From: JAAXQD01 sp035529735
GTDB taxonomy: Bacteria; Desulfobacterota; Desulfobacteria; Desulfobacterales; UBA11574
Length of the DNA stretch: 60,387 nucleotides
Direction: 5' to 3'
NCBI GenBank assembly: GCA_035529735.1
Contig: DATKWE010000107.1
Location: forward strand, 1-60,387
Each line of letters starts with the position of its first letter. Position 1 is the stretch's first letter. Shown here piece by piece: positions 8,739 to 16,310 of this stretch. A program made the translations under genes and the position numbers. The notes beneath the pieces were generated by a model. The model saw nothing but the letters and a program-made list of their open reading frames with translations, was not told the DNA's origin and did not search any database.

Positions 8739-9488
8739 ATGAGATGTCATGTGAAAAAGATATTATTATTCATCCCCTTTTTGTCAATGGTTTTTCCGAT
8801 GGTTTTAACCGCCCAAGAAAAGTTCGAGACCGATATCGTTAAAACATCCGCCGGCGACCTGGAAATCACCTTTATCGGCCATGGGACACTAATGCTCAAC
8901 CTTGGCGGGAAAATCATCCATGTCGATCCTTGGACCCGGCTGGCCGATTATTCCGAAATGCCCAAAGCCGATCTTATTCTGTTAACCCATGAGCACCAGG
9001 ACCATCTCGATCTGAACGCCATAGAGATTCTGCGCACCGAAAAAACCGATGTGGTGTTAACCCAGACCTGCTCAAGCCAGGTCAAAGGCGGGATCGTTAT
9101 GAACAATGGCGATGTTAGGGTCGTAAAAGGTTTAAAAATAGAAGCGGTGCCGGCATACAATGTTGTCCATATGCGGAGTAAAGGGGTTCCTTACCATCCA
9201 AAGGGCATGGGTAACGGTTATGTCATCACACTCGGAGATAAGCGGGTTTATGTGGCGGGTGATACGGAAAACACTCCGGAAATGACGATGTTAAAAGATA
9301 TCGATATCGCCTTTCTGCCCGTGAACCTGCCGTATACAATGACGCCGGAAATGGTTGCATCGGCGACAAAAACTTTTAAACCTAAAATACTCTATCCGTA
9401 TCACTATGGCGAAACAGATACGTCGAAAATCGTAGAATTGCTAAAGGATGTGAAGCAGACCGAGGTGCGTATTCGAAAGATGAAGTAA
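8739..9488 (+). CDS. Secreted MBL-fold hydrolase (UPF0173-like)
   Basis: Metallo-beta-lactamase-fold protein of 249 residues with an N-terminal signal peptide (KKILLFIPFLSMVFPMVLTAQ, split at AQ), so probably periplasmic. The metal motif is LTHEHQDHLDL; later ligands lie in VAGDTENTPEM and PYHYGETD. This layout (no aspartate-cysteine site, short loops) matches the UPF0173/UlaG-like group. I choose the ATG at 8739 because AGGAGG is 8 bases upstream; an in-frame TTG at 8733 would be too close to it. The rhomboid gene follows after 2 bases, implying cotranscription. Substrate unknown. Confidence 0.85.
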   Translation: MRCHVKKILLFIPFLSMVFPMVLTAQEKFETDIVKTSAGDLEITFIGHGTLMLNLGGKIIHVDPWTRLADYSEMPKADLILLTHEHQDHLDLNAIEILRTEKTDVVLTQTCSSQVKGGIVMNNGDVRVVKGLKIEAVPAYNVVHMRSKGVPYHPKGMGNGYVITLGDKRVYVAGDTENTPEMTMLKDIDIAFLPVNLPYTMTPEMVASATKTFKPKILYPYHYGETDTSKIVELLKDVKQTEVRIRKMK

Positions 9489-9490
9489 TC

Positions 9491-10447
9491 ATGACTGGAA
9501 TCAGGCGTCGGTCCCCACACATCGTGTTTAAAATCGCCGGCCCGTCATCTAAAGATTTGGTTGCCTGGATGCAGGATATGATGGAAATATTATGCGAAAG
9601 TCTCACTCAAGACCAGGCGAATACCTATGGGTTGGTACTGGCCTCGTGCGGCCTGCCGTATTCCATGGTAAGATCCGGCAGCGGCTGGGAAATTTGGGTT
9701 GATGAGACGATCCACGCCAGAGCCCTGGATCTTGTGGCACAATACGATGCCGAGAATTCCCAACAGCCGCCGCTGGATGCCCAGAGAGCCCAGGAACACA
9801 ATAAAACGTATACGGGTATAGGGGTTTCCTTGTTTTTACTGGCATGCAATATGGCAGTCAATATGTTCGGTGGAATCGGAAAAATTGCCGGGAAATACGG
9901 CGCGTCTGCCTTTGATATTCTGAACGGAGACATATACCGGACCGTTACGTCCCTGATGCTCCACGCAGACACCCCGCATCTGGCCGGAAATATGGCCGGG
10001 ATTGCCATATTCGGGACTTGGGTTTGTAACATCACCGGTGCGGGTGTCGGCTGGCTGATGATACTTTTAACCGGAATTTTGGGGAACCTGGCCAATGCAG
10101 CCCTGTTTCAATACGGTCATAATTCAATCGGCGCATCGACGGCTGTATTTGGCGCTGTCGGCTTTCTGGCCGCATATCAGCTAGATCGGAAGATCAAAGT
10201 TGCCGACCAGCGCAAGAAGGCCTGGCTTCCCCTGGCCGGCGGTTTGGCGCTGCTGGCATTTCTGGGTTCAGGGGCCCACTCGGATCTCACGGCACACTTG
10301 TTCGGTTTTCTGGCGGGCATCTTTCTGGGACTTGTTTACGCCATGTATCTGCATCGCCTTTTGAAAAAGAGACATCAAACCTACTGTATGGCCGCCACCA
10401 TCGGTATCGTTATCTTCTCCTGGCTGTGGGCGTCTGATGTTCTCTAA
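9491..10447 (+). CDS. Rhomboid-family intramembrane serine protease
   Basis: Membrane protease cutting transmembrane substrates. A soluble N-terminal domain (about 1-108) precedes six or seven hydrophobic segments. Active-site elements are visible: HLAGNMAG (oxyanion Asn), GASTAVFG (Ser nucleophile in the GxSxxxF motif) and LTAHLFGFLAG (catalytic His). The N-terminal domain is larger than in GlpG and resembles the one of Desulfobacterial and other deltaproteobacterial rhomboids. Start ATG 2 bases after the MBL stop; no strong ribosome binding site, so translation may be coupled. Confidence 0.92.
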   Translation: MTGIRRRSPHIVFKIAGPSSKDLVAWMQDMMEILCESLTQDQANTYGLVLASCGLPYSMVRSGSGWEIWVDETIHARALDLVAQYDAENSQQPPLDAQRAQEHNKTYTGIGVSLFLLACNMAVNMFGGIGKIAGKYGASAFDILNGDIYRTVTSLMLHADTPHLAGNMAGIAIFGTWVCNITGAGVGWLMILLTGILGNLANAALFQYGHNSIGASTAVFGAVGFLAAYQLDRKIKVADQRKKAWLPLAGGLALLAFLGSGAHSDLTAHLFGFLAGIFLGLVYAMYLHRLLKKRHQTYCMAATIGIVIFSWLWASDVL

Positions 10448-10496
10448 ATTCGAACCCCTTTATTGAAAGAATCACACGAACCATGGAGAAAAGACC

Positions 10497-11777
10497 TTGA
10501 GAGTCCTTTTGATATCCGCCAACACCGAAACCGTTAACATGCCGGTTTTGCCATTGGGATTGGGATGTGTGGCTACATCGGTACAGCGTGCAGGGTACCC
10601 GGTCAGGGTGTTAAATTTACAGGATCAAACTGAACCCCTGGCGGCCGTCCAAGAAATCGTCGAAGAATTCCCACCGGAGGTCATCGGAATCTCCGTCAGA
10701 AATATCGATGACCAGAACAGGGAACGCCCGATGTTTTATCTGGACTCCGTAAAAGAGATCGTATCGATTTGCCGCAATACGACCCGCGCTGTCATTGTTT
10801 TAGGGGGTGCGGGTTATAGTATTTTTCCGCAGTCCGCCCTGGATTACCTTGAAGCCGACCTGGGGATTCAGGGGGAAGGGGAAGCGGCGTTTCTTGAGCT
10901 TCTCCACAGGCTCCGAAATAAAATCGGACTCTCGGGAATTCCCGGCCTCCATTTTTTCCGTCATGGGATTCAAAACCCACCCAAGCGTATCGACAATTTG
11001 GCCGCCTATCCGCTGCCACTGCCCGGTACCCATATCCGGATTCCGGCCATGCTCGAAGAAGAAGAAATATGGTTTCCGGTTCAAACCCGCCGCGGATGTC
11101 CCATGGATTGTAATTATTGTTCAACCGCCAGTATTGAAGGACGAACCATTCGAAAATATCCGCCCGAAAAAGTTGTCGAGATGATTTCGCGATATGTCGA
11201 TGCCGGGTTTGATCGCTTTTTTTTCGTTGACAATACCTTTAATTTTCCGCCTTCCTATGCCAAAACGCTTTGTGACCGATTGATATCGGCAGATTTGAAG
11301 ATTATCTGGCGGTGTATCTTGTATCCCTGGAAGGTTGATGAGACGCTGGCGGAAAAAATGTCCCTGGCCGGCTGCAGAGAGGTCAGTTTTGGTTTTGAAA
11401 GCGGTTCAATAAAGATACTTCGAAACATGAACAAAAAATATGGTCCGGATGACGTGCGGAAGATTTCAGAACGACTGAAGGCGGTTGGCATCCATCGCAT
11501 GGGATTTTTGTTGCTGGGTGGACCCGGTGAGAGCAGGGAGACCGTTCTAGAAAGTCTGACTTTTGCCGACTCCTTGGCGTTGGAAGTTGTGAAAGTTACG
11601 ACCGGAATTCGAATTTATCCGCATACCTTGCTGGCCCGAACGGCCCTTGAAGCGGGATTGATTGAATCGGACGAGGATCTTCTTTTTCCGAAGTTTTATA
11701 TGGCAAAAGAGTTGGAAGGCTGGCTGGAACAGACTGTGGACGCCTGGATGGCGGGCCGCCCCAACTGGATCAAGTGA
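10497..11777 (+). CDS. B12-binding-domain radical SAM protein
   Basis: A 426-residue radical SAM enzyme with an N-terminal cobalamin-binding-like domain (about 1-140; EGEAAFLELL and the GGAGYSIFP loop) and a radical SAM core with the iron-sulfur motif C-x3-C-x2-C in RRGCPMDCNYCSTASIEGR. Downstream are the SAM-binding beta strands, with FGFESGS and LLLGGPGES. Start is a TTG, chosen because GGAG lies 8-9 bases upstream and the peptide RVLLISANTE is the usual N-terminus of this class; the nearby ATG at 10483 closes after five codons. Reaction unknown; relatives include methyltransferases and lipid- or cofactor-modifying enzymes. Confidence 0.85.
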   Translation: MRVLLISANTETVNMPVLPLGLGCVATSVQRAGYPVRVLNLQDQTEPLAAVQEIVEEFPPEVIGISVRNIDDQNRERPMFYLDSVKEIVSICRNTTRAVIVLGGAGYSIFPQSALDYLEADLGIQGEGEAAFLELLHRLRNKIGLSGIPGLHFFRHGIQNPPKRIDNLAAYPLPLPGTHIRIPAMLEEEEIWFPVQTRRGCPMDCNYCSTASIEGRTIRKYPPEKVVEMISRYVDAGFDRFFFVDNTFNFPPSYAKTLCDRLISADLKIIWRCILYPWKVDETLAEKMSLAGCREVSFGFESGSIKILRNMNKKYGPDDVRKISERLKAVGIHRMGFLLLGGPGESRETVLESLTFADSLALEVVKVTTGIRIYPHTLLARTALEAGLIESDEDLLFPKFYMAKELEGWLEQTVDAWMAGRPNWIK

Positions 11778-11840
11778 AACCCGGGCAGGTTTGGACGCGC
11801 CATTTCGCAACATTTAGAATCTTTGAAGCGATGGTATGAT

Positions 11841-12692
11841 TTAAAACACAATTCCCACATATCCCACAAAACTGGCGCCGGGATTTTTATCATAGCTGGT
11901 GGCATATGCTAGGGTTTCCGCTTGTTGTGCCCCGAGCTGTTTTGCAGCTGCAATGGCTGTTGCGGCCGCGCCGCTGCAGCAGGCATTCTGGTGGGTCATG
12001 CCTTCTTTAATGACTTTTTCGGGGTCCATGGCCAGCATGGCATCAATAACCCGTCGGTCATTTTTATTTCGGACCCAGTCCACCGCTGAAGGCCCCGTGC
12101 CCTGGGACATAAAGCCGTAATTCGGGCCGTAATGGGTAAGGTCCGTGGAACCGATGACTTTGACCTGAAGCCCCATCCGGGTTGACATGTCGGCGACAGC
12201 TTTCCCGATTTCAAGAGATTTTTTCGTCGGCGGCGCACCGATGGGAACGATTTTAGCGTCCTTAAAAAAATATTTAATAAAAGGGAGCTGAAGTTCGATG
12301 GTATTGTCCTGGGTAAAGCGATCCGCGGTCTCAATTTCAAATGTAAATTTTTCGGCCAGCTCACCCGCAAGTTGTTTTTCTATTTGTATGGCACCAAAAG
12401 GGGTCTCCCATGCACCGTCGGTCATAATATAGGCCGGGGAACCGCTATGGAGATGCATGCCGAAAATTACAAAAACATCCGGCGGATTTTCATCTTGAAG
12501 ACGGTGTATTACATTGCATGCGATGCTGCCTGAAAAAAACCATCCGGCATGGGGCACGATGCCGCCGGTTAAGGTTCTTTCCGAAATGGTTTCTGTGCCG
12601 TATTCTTTTAGGAATCCTTGGATCTCTTTCTCGCACGCCGAAGCATTGCCCGGGTACCAGCTTCCTGAAAAAATAGATTTTCTTATATTCAT
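11841..12692 (-). CDS. MEMO1/AmmeMemoRadiSam system protein B
   Basis: Homologue of MEMO1, a non-haem iron-type fold related to class III dioxygenases; the AmmeMemoRadiSam system B protein. Key conserved sites are PHAGWFFSG (about 48-56), FGMHLHSG, GSTDLTHYGPNYG and CCSGAAATAIAAAK. The 283-residue length and N-terminus (IRKSIFSGSWYPG) fit the family. GGGAGG lies 8 bases before the ATG. In the named system it would occur with an AMMECR1 protein and a PflA-like radical SAM enzyme; neither is adjacent here. The upstream-neighbour radical SAM protein is of a different, B12-binding class, convergent to it, and probably unrelated. Confidence 0.9.
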   Translation of the reverse strand: MNIRKSIFSGSWYPGNASACEKEIQGFLKEYGTETISERTLTGGIVPHAGWFFSGSIACNVIHRLQDENPPDVFVIFGMHLHSGSPAYIMTDGAWETPFGAIQIEKQLAGELAEKFTFEIETADRFTQDNTIELQLPFIKYFFKDAKIVPIGAPPTKKSLEIGKAVADMSTRMGLQVKVIGSTDLTHYGPNYGFMSQGTGPSAVDWVRNKNDRRVIDAMLAMDPEKVIKEGMTHQNACCSGAAATAIAAAKQLGAQQAETLAYATSYDKNPGASFVGYVGIVF

Positions 12693-13168
12693 GATAGCCG
12701 CCTCCCTTCTAACCTTTTAATTTGCCACATGGGGCTGAATAAGTCCAATATATTTTTACCTAAACTGAGCGTTTCAAATAGTGACAGGAATATAAAAAAT
12801 TAATAATTATAGATTAATATACATCACTAACATCGCTAATAGATCTCATCCAATAGGTGAATGTATTTATGCAAAAAAATGTCACCATTTGAAACCCTTC
12901 GGGATTGCCGATTTTACCGAATCTGCTGCGTTATGAGACAGTTGCAGTAGCAGACTACGGCTGCATGTCTCATGCCTTGCATCTCCGGCAAATTCGACAA
13001 TCGCTCAATTTAGGTTTCACAAAGGGAATTGAGCCGGATTACAAACCCGTTAGGGTTAATTTGCCCCTTCTGTTTGATGTTTTTCGTGAGAAATTCGGGT
13101 TAGACCTTGACATGACAGGGGTATGATCACTATTTTTAACCAAAATTTATCCGGGTTGGGAGTTTTGA
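12693..13168. other. Intergenic region with an imperfect palindrome
   Basis: 476 bases without a supported gene. The first 200 are AT-rich and probably hold the promoter for the MEMO1 gene. The middle holds a 100-bp inverted repeat (12903-13002) listed separately. The final 160 bases lead to the thioesterase gene, whose ribosome binding site GGGAG is visible at 13158-13162. An open frame across the palindrome (12905-13126) is almost certainly noncoding. Confidence 0.6.
12903..13002. repeat. 100-bp imperfect inverted repeat (MITE/REP-like)
   Basis: The ends GATTGCCGATTTTACCG and the reverse complement of CGGCAAATTCGACAATC match closely, and pairing continues inward through GAGACA/TGTCTC and AGTAG/CTACG, about 70 percent over the full arms. 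The unit starts with GATTG and ends with CAATC. It has the look of a mobile miniature element or a folded repetitive palindrome. No second copy exists in the window, so genome copy number is unknown. Confidence 0.6.
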
Positions 13169-13588
13169 ATGCAATCAAATAAAATATTTTCCACCGACAT
13201 CGAAGTCAGGTTCCGTGACCTTGATGCCCTTGGACATGTTAATAATGCAGTTTTTTTTACATATTTTGAAGAAGGGCGAAAAAATTTTTCCAAAAAAATA
13301 TTTAAGGTTTCGGACCTTTCGGATTTTAGCTTTATCATGGCCCATATCCGCTGTGATTATCTGAAACCGATTAAATTTAATGGTCATATTACGCTTAAAA
13401 TGTGGGTCAAACACATCGGGAACCGAAGTTTTTCTTTTGAATATAAACTCATTGACTCTAAAGACGAATCGATGGTTTATGCCACCGGTGAATCGGTCCA
13501 GGTCTGTTATGATTACACAGCGGATACATCGATGGCGGTTACGGATAAGATGAGAGAAGCGATGGCTCAATATTTGATACAACCCTAA
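13169..13588 (+). CDS. Hotdog-fold acyl-CoA thioesterase
   Basis: A 139-residue thioesterase of the 4-hydroxybenzoyl-CoA thioesterase/YbgC type. The signature is RDLDALGHVNNAVFFTYFEE, where the Asp-x-x-Gly-His-Val-Asn core forms the active site on the hotdog helix. It hydrolyses acyl-CoA or similar thioesters; specificity cannot be read from sequence. Ribosome binding site GGGAG is 6 bases before the ATG. It lies ahead of a small FmdB-type gene and is otherwise alone. Cytoplasmic, no signal peptide. Confidence 0.88.
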   Translation: MQSNKIFSTDIEVRFRDLDALGHVNNAVFFTYFEEGRKNFSKKIFKVSDLSDFSFIMAHIRCDYLKPIKFNGHITLKMWVKHIGNRSFSFEYKLIDSKDESMVYATGESVQVCYDYTADTSMAVTDKMREAMAQYLIQP

Positions 13589-13662
13589 TTGATCGTAAAC
13601 AAACCGGGACTTAGATTATCGCTCAATTGGGGACCAAGGAAATCCAGATTAGGAGGTTTTTC

Positions 13663-13857
13663 ATGCCCATATATGAATATCAATGTGAACAGTGTCACCA
13701 TTGTTTTGAGGTGCTTGTTTTCAGCAGTGATGATGAAAAGGCAACCTGCCCTGAATGTTCTCACAGCCGGGTAAAGCGGCTTTTAAGTTCCACGTGTTTT
13801 ATCGGCAGTTCCGGCGGCAGCGGTTGCAGCAAAAGTGCGCCGAAAGGTTTCTCATGA
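13663..13857 (+). CDS. FmdB-family zinc ribbon protein
   Basis: 64-residue protein with two CxxC-type knuckles, CEQCHHCF and CPECSH, followed by a Gly/Ser-rich, Cys-containing tail. The N-terminus PIYEYQCEQC is the hallmark of the FmdB (CxxC_CxxC_SSSS) regulatory family, named after a putative regulator of formamidase. The start at 13663 is set by AGGAGG six bases upstream; an earlier in-frame codon at 13627 lacks one. Function of the family is not established. Confidence 0.9.
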   Translation: MPIYEYQCEQCHHCFEVLVFSSDDEKATCPECSHSRVKRLLSSTCFIGSSGGSGCSKSAPKGFS

Positions 13858-13946
13858 GCCAGATAGTTCCTAGTGGCGGTCGGCCGCTAAAGAGATGAGA
13901 CTTCCCAGGACTATGATTTAGATCTGGGTTCAAACAGCCATTTTTC

Positions 13947-13975
13947 TTGACAGGTCAAAAAAGAGGTGTTAACAG
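13947..13975 (+). promoter_or_regulatory. tRNA-Val promoter
   Basis: TTGACA at 13947-13952 is a perfect -35 box. Seventeen bases later TAACAG (13970-13975) is a weaker -10. Transcription would begin near 13982, about 8 bases before the tRNA. Confidence 0.6.
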
Positions 13976-13989
13976 ATTTTTGAACATAC

Positions 13990-14064
13990 AGGCACGTAGC
14001 TCAGGGGGAGAGCGCTACCTTGACACGGTAGAGGTCGTTGGTTCAAATCCAATCGTGCCTACCA
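13990..14064 (+). tRNA. tRNA-Val(GAC)
   Basis: Cloverleaf folds cleanly: acceptor AGGCACG pairs with CGTGCCT, D stem GCTC/GAGC, anticodon stem CTACC/GGTAG with loop TTGACAC (anticodon GAC, reading GUC/GUU), T stem GTTGG/CCAAT with loop TTCAAAT, and an encoded CCA end. The base before the G that begins the visible GGCACG is part of the acceptor stem, which fixes the 5' end at 13990. Confidence 0.95.
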
Positions 14065-14080
14065 TTTTGAACAAGATTTT

Positions 14081-14108
14081 AGGGCTGAATATCATTTGGC
14101 CCTTTTTT
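14081..14108 (+). terminator. Intrinsic terminator after tRNA-Val
   Basis: AGGGC at 14081-14085 pairs with GCCCT at 14099-14103, followed by a run of T to 14108. A short but classic rho-independent layout placed 16 bases after the tRNA. Confidence 0.65.
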
Positions 14109-14490
14109 ATTTGTTTTGGGAAAAATTTTAAAATTCTTATCTGATTCAATACGTCATTGGACTGCAACAGCGAACGGATCTTAGGGTCATATTTTAACGC
14201 ATCACCGCTTGAAACGCTGGATCCCCAAATGATCAGATATCGCTCACAAAAGACTTTTTACGAGTTTGTCAATATTAAAAACGTTTAAATAATAGATAGT
14301 TAAAACACATTGATTGTTTTTCGACCATCCAAAAGCGTCACCGAAGCGCCCTCGTGTTTTCCGGAATATCCACACCACACCCCAAACATGTAAAATATAT
14401 CCACTTTACTCCACTTAATATTTGATGTAATATTTTCCTTTAACATTTATAAATTATTATATAAAAATATAATATATTTATTTATTTTTC
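14109..14490. other. AT-rich region upstream of the dcw promoter
   Basis: About 380 bases without a gene. The first 250 show no recognised signal. From 14369 to 14420 the strand complementary to mraZ carries TGGA/TGGG repeats (listed separately). From 14440 to 14490 it is extremely AT-rich, which may act as an UP-like or bent-DNA segment just upstream of the mraZ -35 box. Confidence 0.5.
14369..14413 (-). repeat. Inverted array of MraZ-box-like repeats
   Basis: Read on the minus strand, AGTGGAGTAAAGTGGATA gives two TGGA units exactly 10 bp apart (plus-strand TCCA at 14410-14413 and 14400-14403). Further out are CCCA at 14381-14384 and TCCA at 14369-14372. This mirrors, in the opposite orientation and about 115 bp away, the three direct units in front of mraZ. 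Confidence 0.5.
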
Positions 14491-14520
14491 TTGACATTTA
14501 TCGAAAAATGTACTTTTAAA
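14491..14520 (+). promoter_or_regulatory. dcw cluster promoter (Pmra)
   Basis: TTGACA at 14491-14496 is a consensus -35. TTTAAA at 14515-14520 (18-bp spacing) is the best -10. Transcription would start near 14527, exactly at the first MraZ-box repeat, and run into mraZ and the wall/division genes. Confidence 0.6.
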
Positions 14521-14526
14521 CAAAAA

Positions 14527-14553
14527 AGTGGATTAAAGTGGATAACTCTGGAG
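14527..14553 (+). promoter_or_regulatory. MraZ box: three TGGA repeats, 10-bp period
   Basis: TGGA occurs at 14529, 14539 and 14549, one helical turn apart, in the contexts AGTGGATTAA, AGTGGATAAC and TCTGGAGAAA. In E. coli MraZ binds TGGGN units with 5-bp spacers at its own promoter, the same periodicity. The third unit overlaps the ribosome binding site GGAG of mraZ, so MraZ binding would block both initiation and the translation region. Confidence 0.7.
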
Positions 14554-14557
14554 AAAT

Positions 14558-15004
14558 ATGTTTCGAGGAAGCTCATTTCATACCATCGATACCAAAGGAC
14601 GCATCATCGTTCCTGCCAGATTCCGTGACATGATTAAAGCAGACGGCTCATATGGCGTCATGCTTTCCAGGATGGATTCGGGGCTTGTGGCCTATACCTA
14701 TGACGGGTGGCGAAAAATCGAGAGCCGCATATTGTCCCTTGCCGAGAAAAGCGAGAGTATGCGCCGATTCAGAAGAGTTTTTATCGGCGGATCGTTTGAA
14801 TGTCCCTGCGACAAACAGGATCGTGTTTTGATACCGCAGAACTTGAGAGAATATGCGGGGTTAGACAGAGAAATCGTACTGGTCGGCGTTCTCGATCATT
14901 TTGAAATATGGTCACGGGAAAATTGGGACCAAGAGAATATGCATCTGGAAAAGGATATGAAAAAGGAGGATGTAAGAAACGAAATCGCAAAATTAGGGCT
15001 CTAA
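14558..15004 (+). CDS. mraZ: Transcriptional regulator MraZ
   Basis: 148-residue DNA-binding protein, first gene of the dcw cluster, which represses its own promoter. Two SpoVT-AbrB-like halves are visible: SFHTIDTKGRIIVPARFRD near the N-terminus and DKQDRVLIPQNLREYAGL in the second half, each with the family DxxGR/DxxxR turn. GGAG lies 4 bases before the ATG and is part of the third repeat of its own operator. rsmH starts 4 bases after its stop, as usual. Confidence 0.96.
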   Translation: MFRGSSFHTIDTKGRIIVPARFRDMIKADGSYGVMLSRMDSGLVAYTYDGWRKIESRILSLAEKSESMRRFRRVFIGGSFECPCDKQDRVLIPQNLREYAGLDREIVLVGVLDHFEIWSRENWDQENMHLEKDMKKEDVRNEIAKLGL

Positions 15005-15008
15005 TTGT

Positions 15009-15947
15009 ATGTCGTTCAAACATACCCCTGTAATGCTTCATGAAGTGCTCCGCTATCTGAACTGCAGACCCGGAAAAATCTATGTTGATTGTACCCTTGG
15101 AGGCTCGGGACATGCCAGGGCAATATGCAAAAAAATCATGCCGGATGGCGTCTTTATCGGCATCGATCAAGATATAGATGCCGTCCAACACGCAAAAAAA
15201 GTGTTAGAACCATTGGACTTAAGCGTCCACATCTTTCACGGAAACTTTATATATCTTCCTGATTTTCTTGAACAGTTAAATATAAGATGGGTGGACGGGA
15301 TTCTCCTTGATCTTGGGGTTTCACTTGATCAGATCGAATCAAGCGGTCGTGGTTTCAGTTTTAAAAGGGATGAACCGCTTGATATGCGGATGAGCACAGC
15401 GGCGAACACAACAGCGGAAGATTTAGTCAACCGGACGGCGGAAAATAGCCTCAGGAAAATATTTCAGGAATACGGAGAAGAACGCTGGTCCGCACAAATC
15501 GCAAGAAAAATAGTTCAGCAGCGGAAGGGCAAACCCATAAGGTCCAGCAAACATCTGGCCCGGATTGTGTGCGATGCTATTCCAAAGCCCGCACTGTTTA
15601 ATCAAAAAATTCATCCGGCAACACGGGTTTTCATGGCGCTTAGAATTGCTGTAAACAAGGAGCTTGAAATGCTCGATTTATTCATGAAAAACGTTGCGGA
15701 TCTCCTCACTCCCAAAGGTCGTCTCTGTATTCTATCTTTCCACTCCCTTGAAGACCGAATTGTAAAACATCGATTAAAAGCTTTGGAAAAATCGTGTGTG
15801 TGTCCACCCGATTTTCCCAAATGTGTCTGTGATCAAAGATCGGTCATTCGCTTACTGACAAAAAAGATCGTTCGTCCCACAAAAGACGAAATTGCAAGAA
15901 ATCCCATGGCAAGAAGTACAAAATTGAGAGCAGCGGAAAAGATATAA
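15009..15947 (+). CDS. rsmH: 16S rRNA m4C1402 methyltransferase
   Basis: SAM-dependent methyltransferase (formerly MraW) modifying C1402 of 16S rRNA. 312 residues. SAM motif I is VDCTLGGSGHA; the substrate-side HTPVMLHEVL N-terminus, LLDLGVSLDQ and ILSFHSLEDRIVK segments are family hallmarks. The last base of its stop is the first base of the ftsL start (TAATG), so translation is coupled. Confidence 0.97.
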   Translation: MSFKHTPVMLHEVLRYLNCRPGKIYVDCTLGGSGHARAICKKIMPDGVFIGIDQDIDAVQHAKKVLEPLDLSVHIFHGNFIYLPDFLEQLNIRWVDGILLDLGVSLDQIESSGRGFSFKRDEPLDMRMSTAANTTAEDLVNRTAENSLRKIFQEYGEERWSAQIARKIVQQRKGKPIRSSKHLARIVCDAIPKPALFNQKIHPATRVFMALRIAVNKELEMLDLFMKNVADLLTPKGRLCILSFHSLEDRIVKHRLKALEKSCVCPPDFPKCVCDQRSVIRLLTKKIVRPTKDEIARNPMARSTKLRAAEKI

Positions 15948-16243
15948 TGGCCCGGAAAACACGAGAAAAAACAGGCGATATGAAACTCACGGGAATCTGG
16001 ATTGTTTTCATGACCGTATTTATTGCTGAACTTTTCCTATATACGTGGTGCCGTGTCAACTGTATCGGGGTCGGCTACGAAATTTCAAAGGAGACCCAAA
16101 AACAGCATGAACTTGTGGCCTTGGAGACCAACTTTAAGATTGAGCTGGCAAGCTTAAAATCACCGGAACGAATCTCAAAAATTGCAAAAAACCAACTTGG
16201 CCTGGTAACGCCCTCTCAAAAACAGACGATTGTTATTCCATGA
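15947..16243 (+). CDS. ftsL: Cell division protein FtsL
   Basis: 98-residue bitopic membrane protein: short basic cytoplasmic N-terminus, one transmembrane segment (about 15-36), then a periplasmic heptad-like coiled coil (ETQKQHELVALETNFKIELA region) ending in GLVTPSQKQTIVIP. The ending and position between rsmH and ftsI are typical of FtsL, which forms a complex with FtsQ and FtsB to activate FtsWI. Sequence conservation in this family is low, so identity rests on topology and context. Confidence 0.85.
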   Translation: MARKTREKTGDMKLTGIWIVFMTVFIAELFLYTWCRVNCIGVGYEISKETQKQHELVALETNFKIELASLKSPERISKIAKNQLGLVTPSQKQTIVIP

Positions 16244-16310
16244 TATCTAAAAACCGTATCATACTAAATTCTCGGATGTATGAATTTTCGATACACGACA
16301 CTATGTTAAT

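Noticed and set aside
10497..12692. Radical SAM gene and MEMO1 gene as a linked AmmeMemoRadiSam pair
   Set aside because: The radical SAM protein is of the B12-binding type, not the PflA-like partner, and the genes are convergent.
12905..13126. 73-codon frame over the palindrome
   Set aside because: Content is dictated by the inverted repeat; no start site or family.
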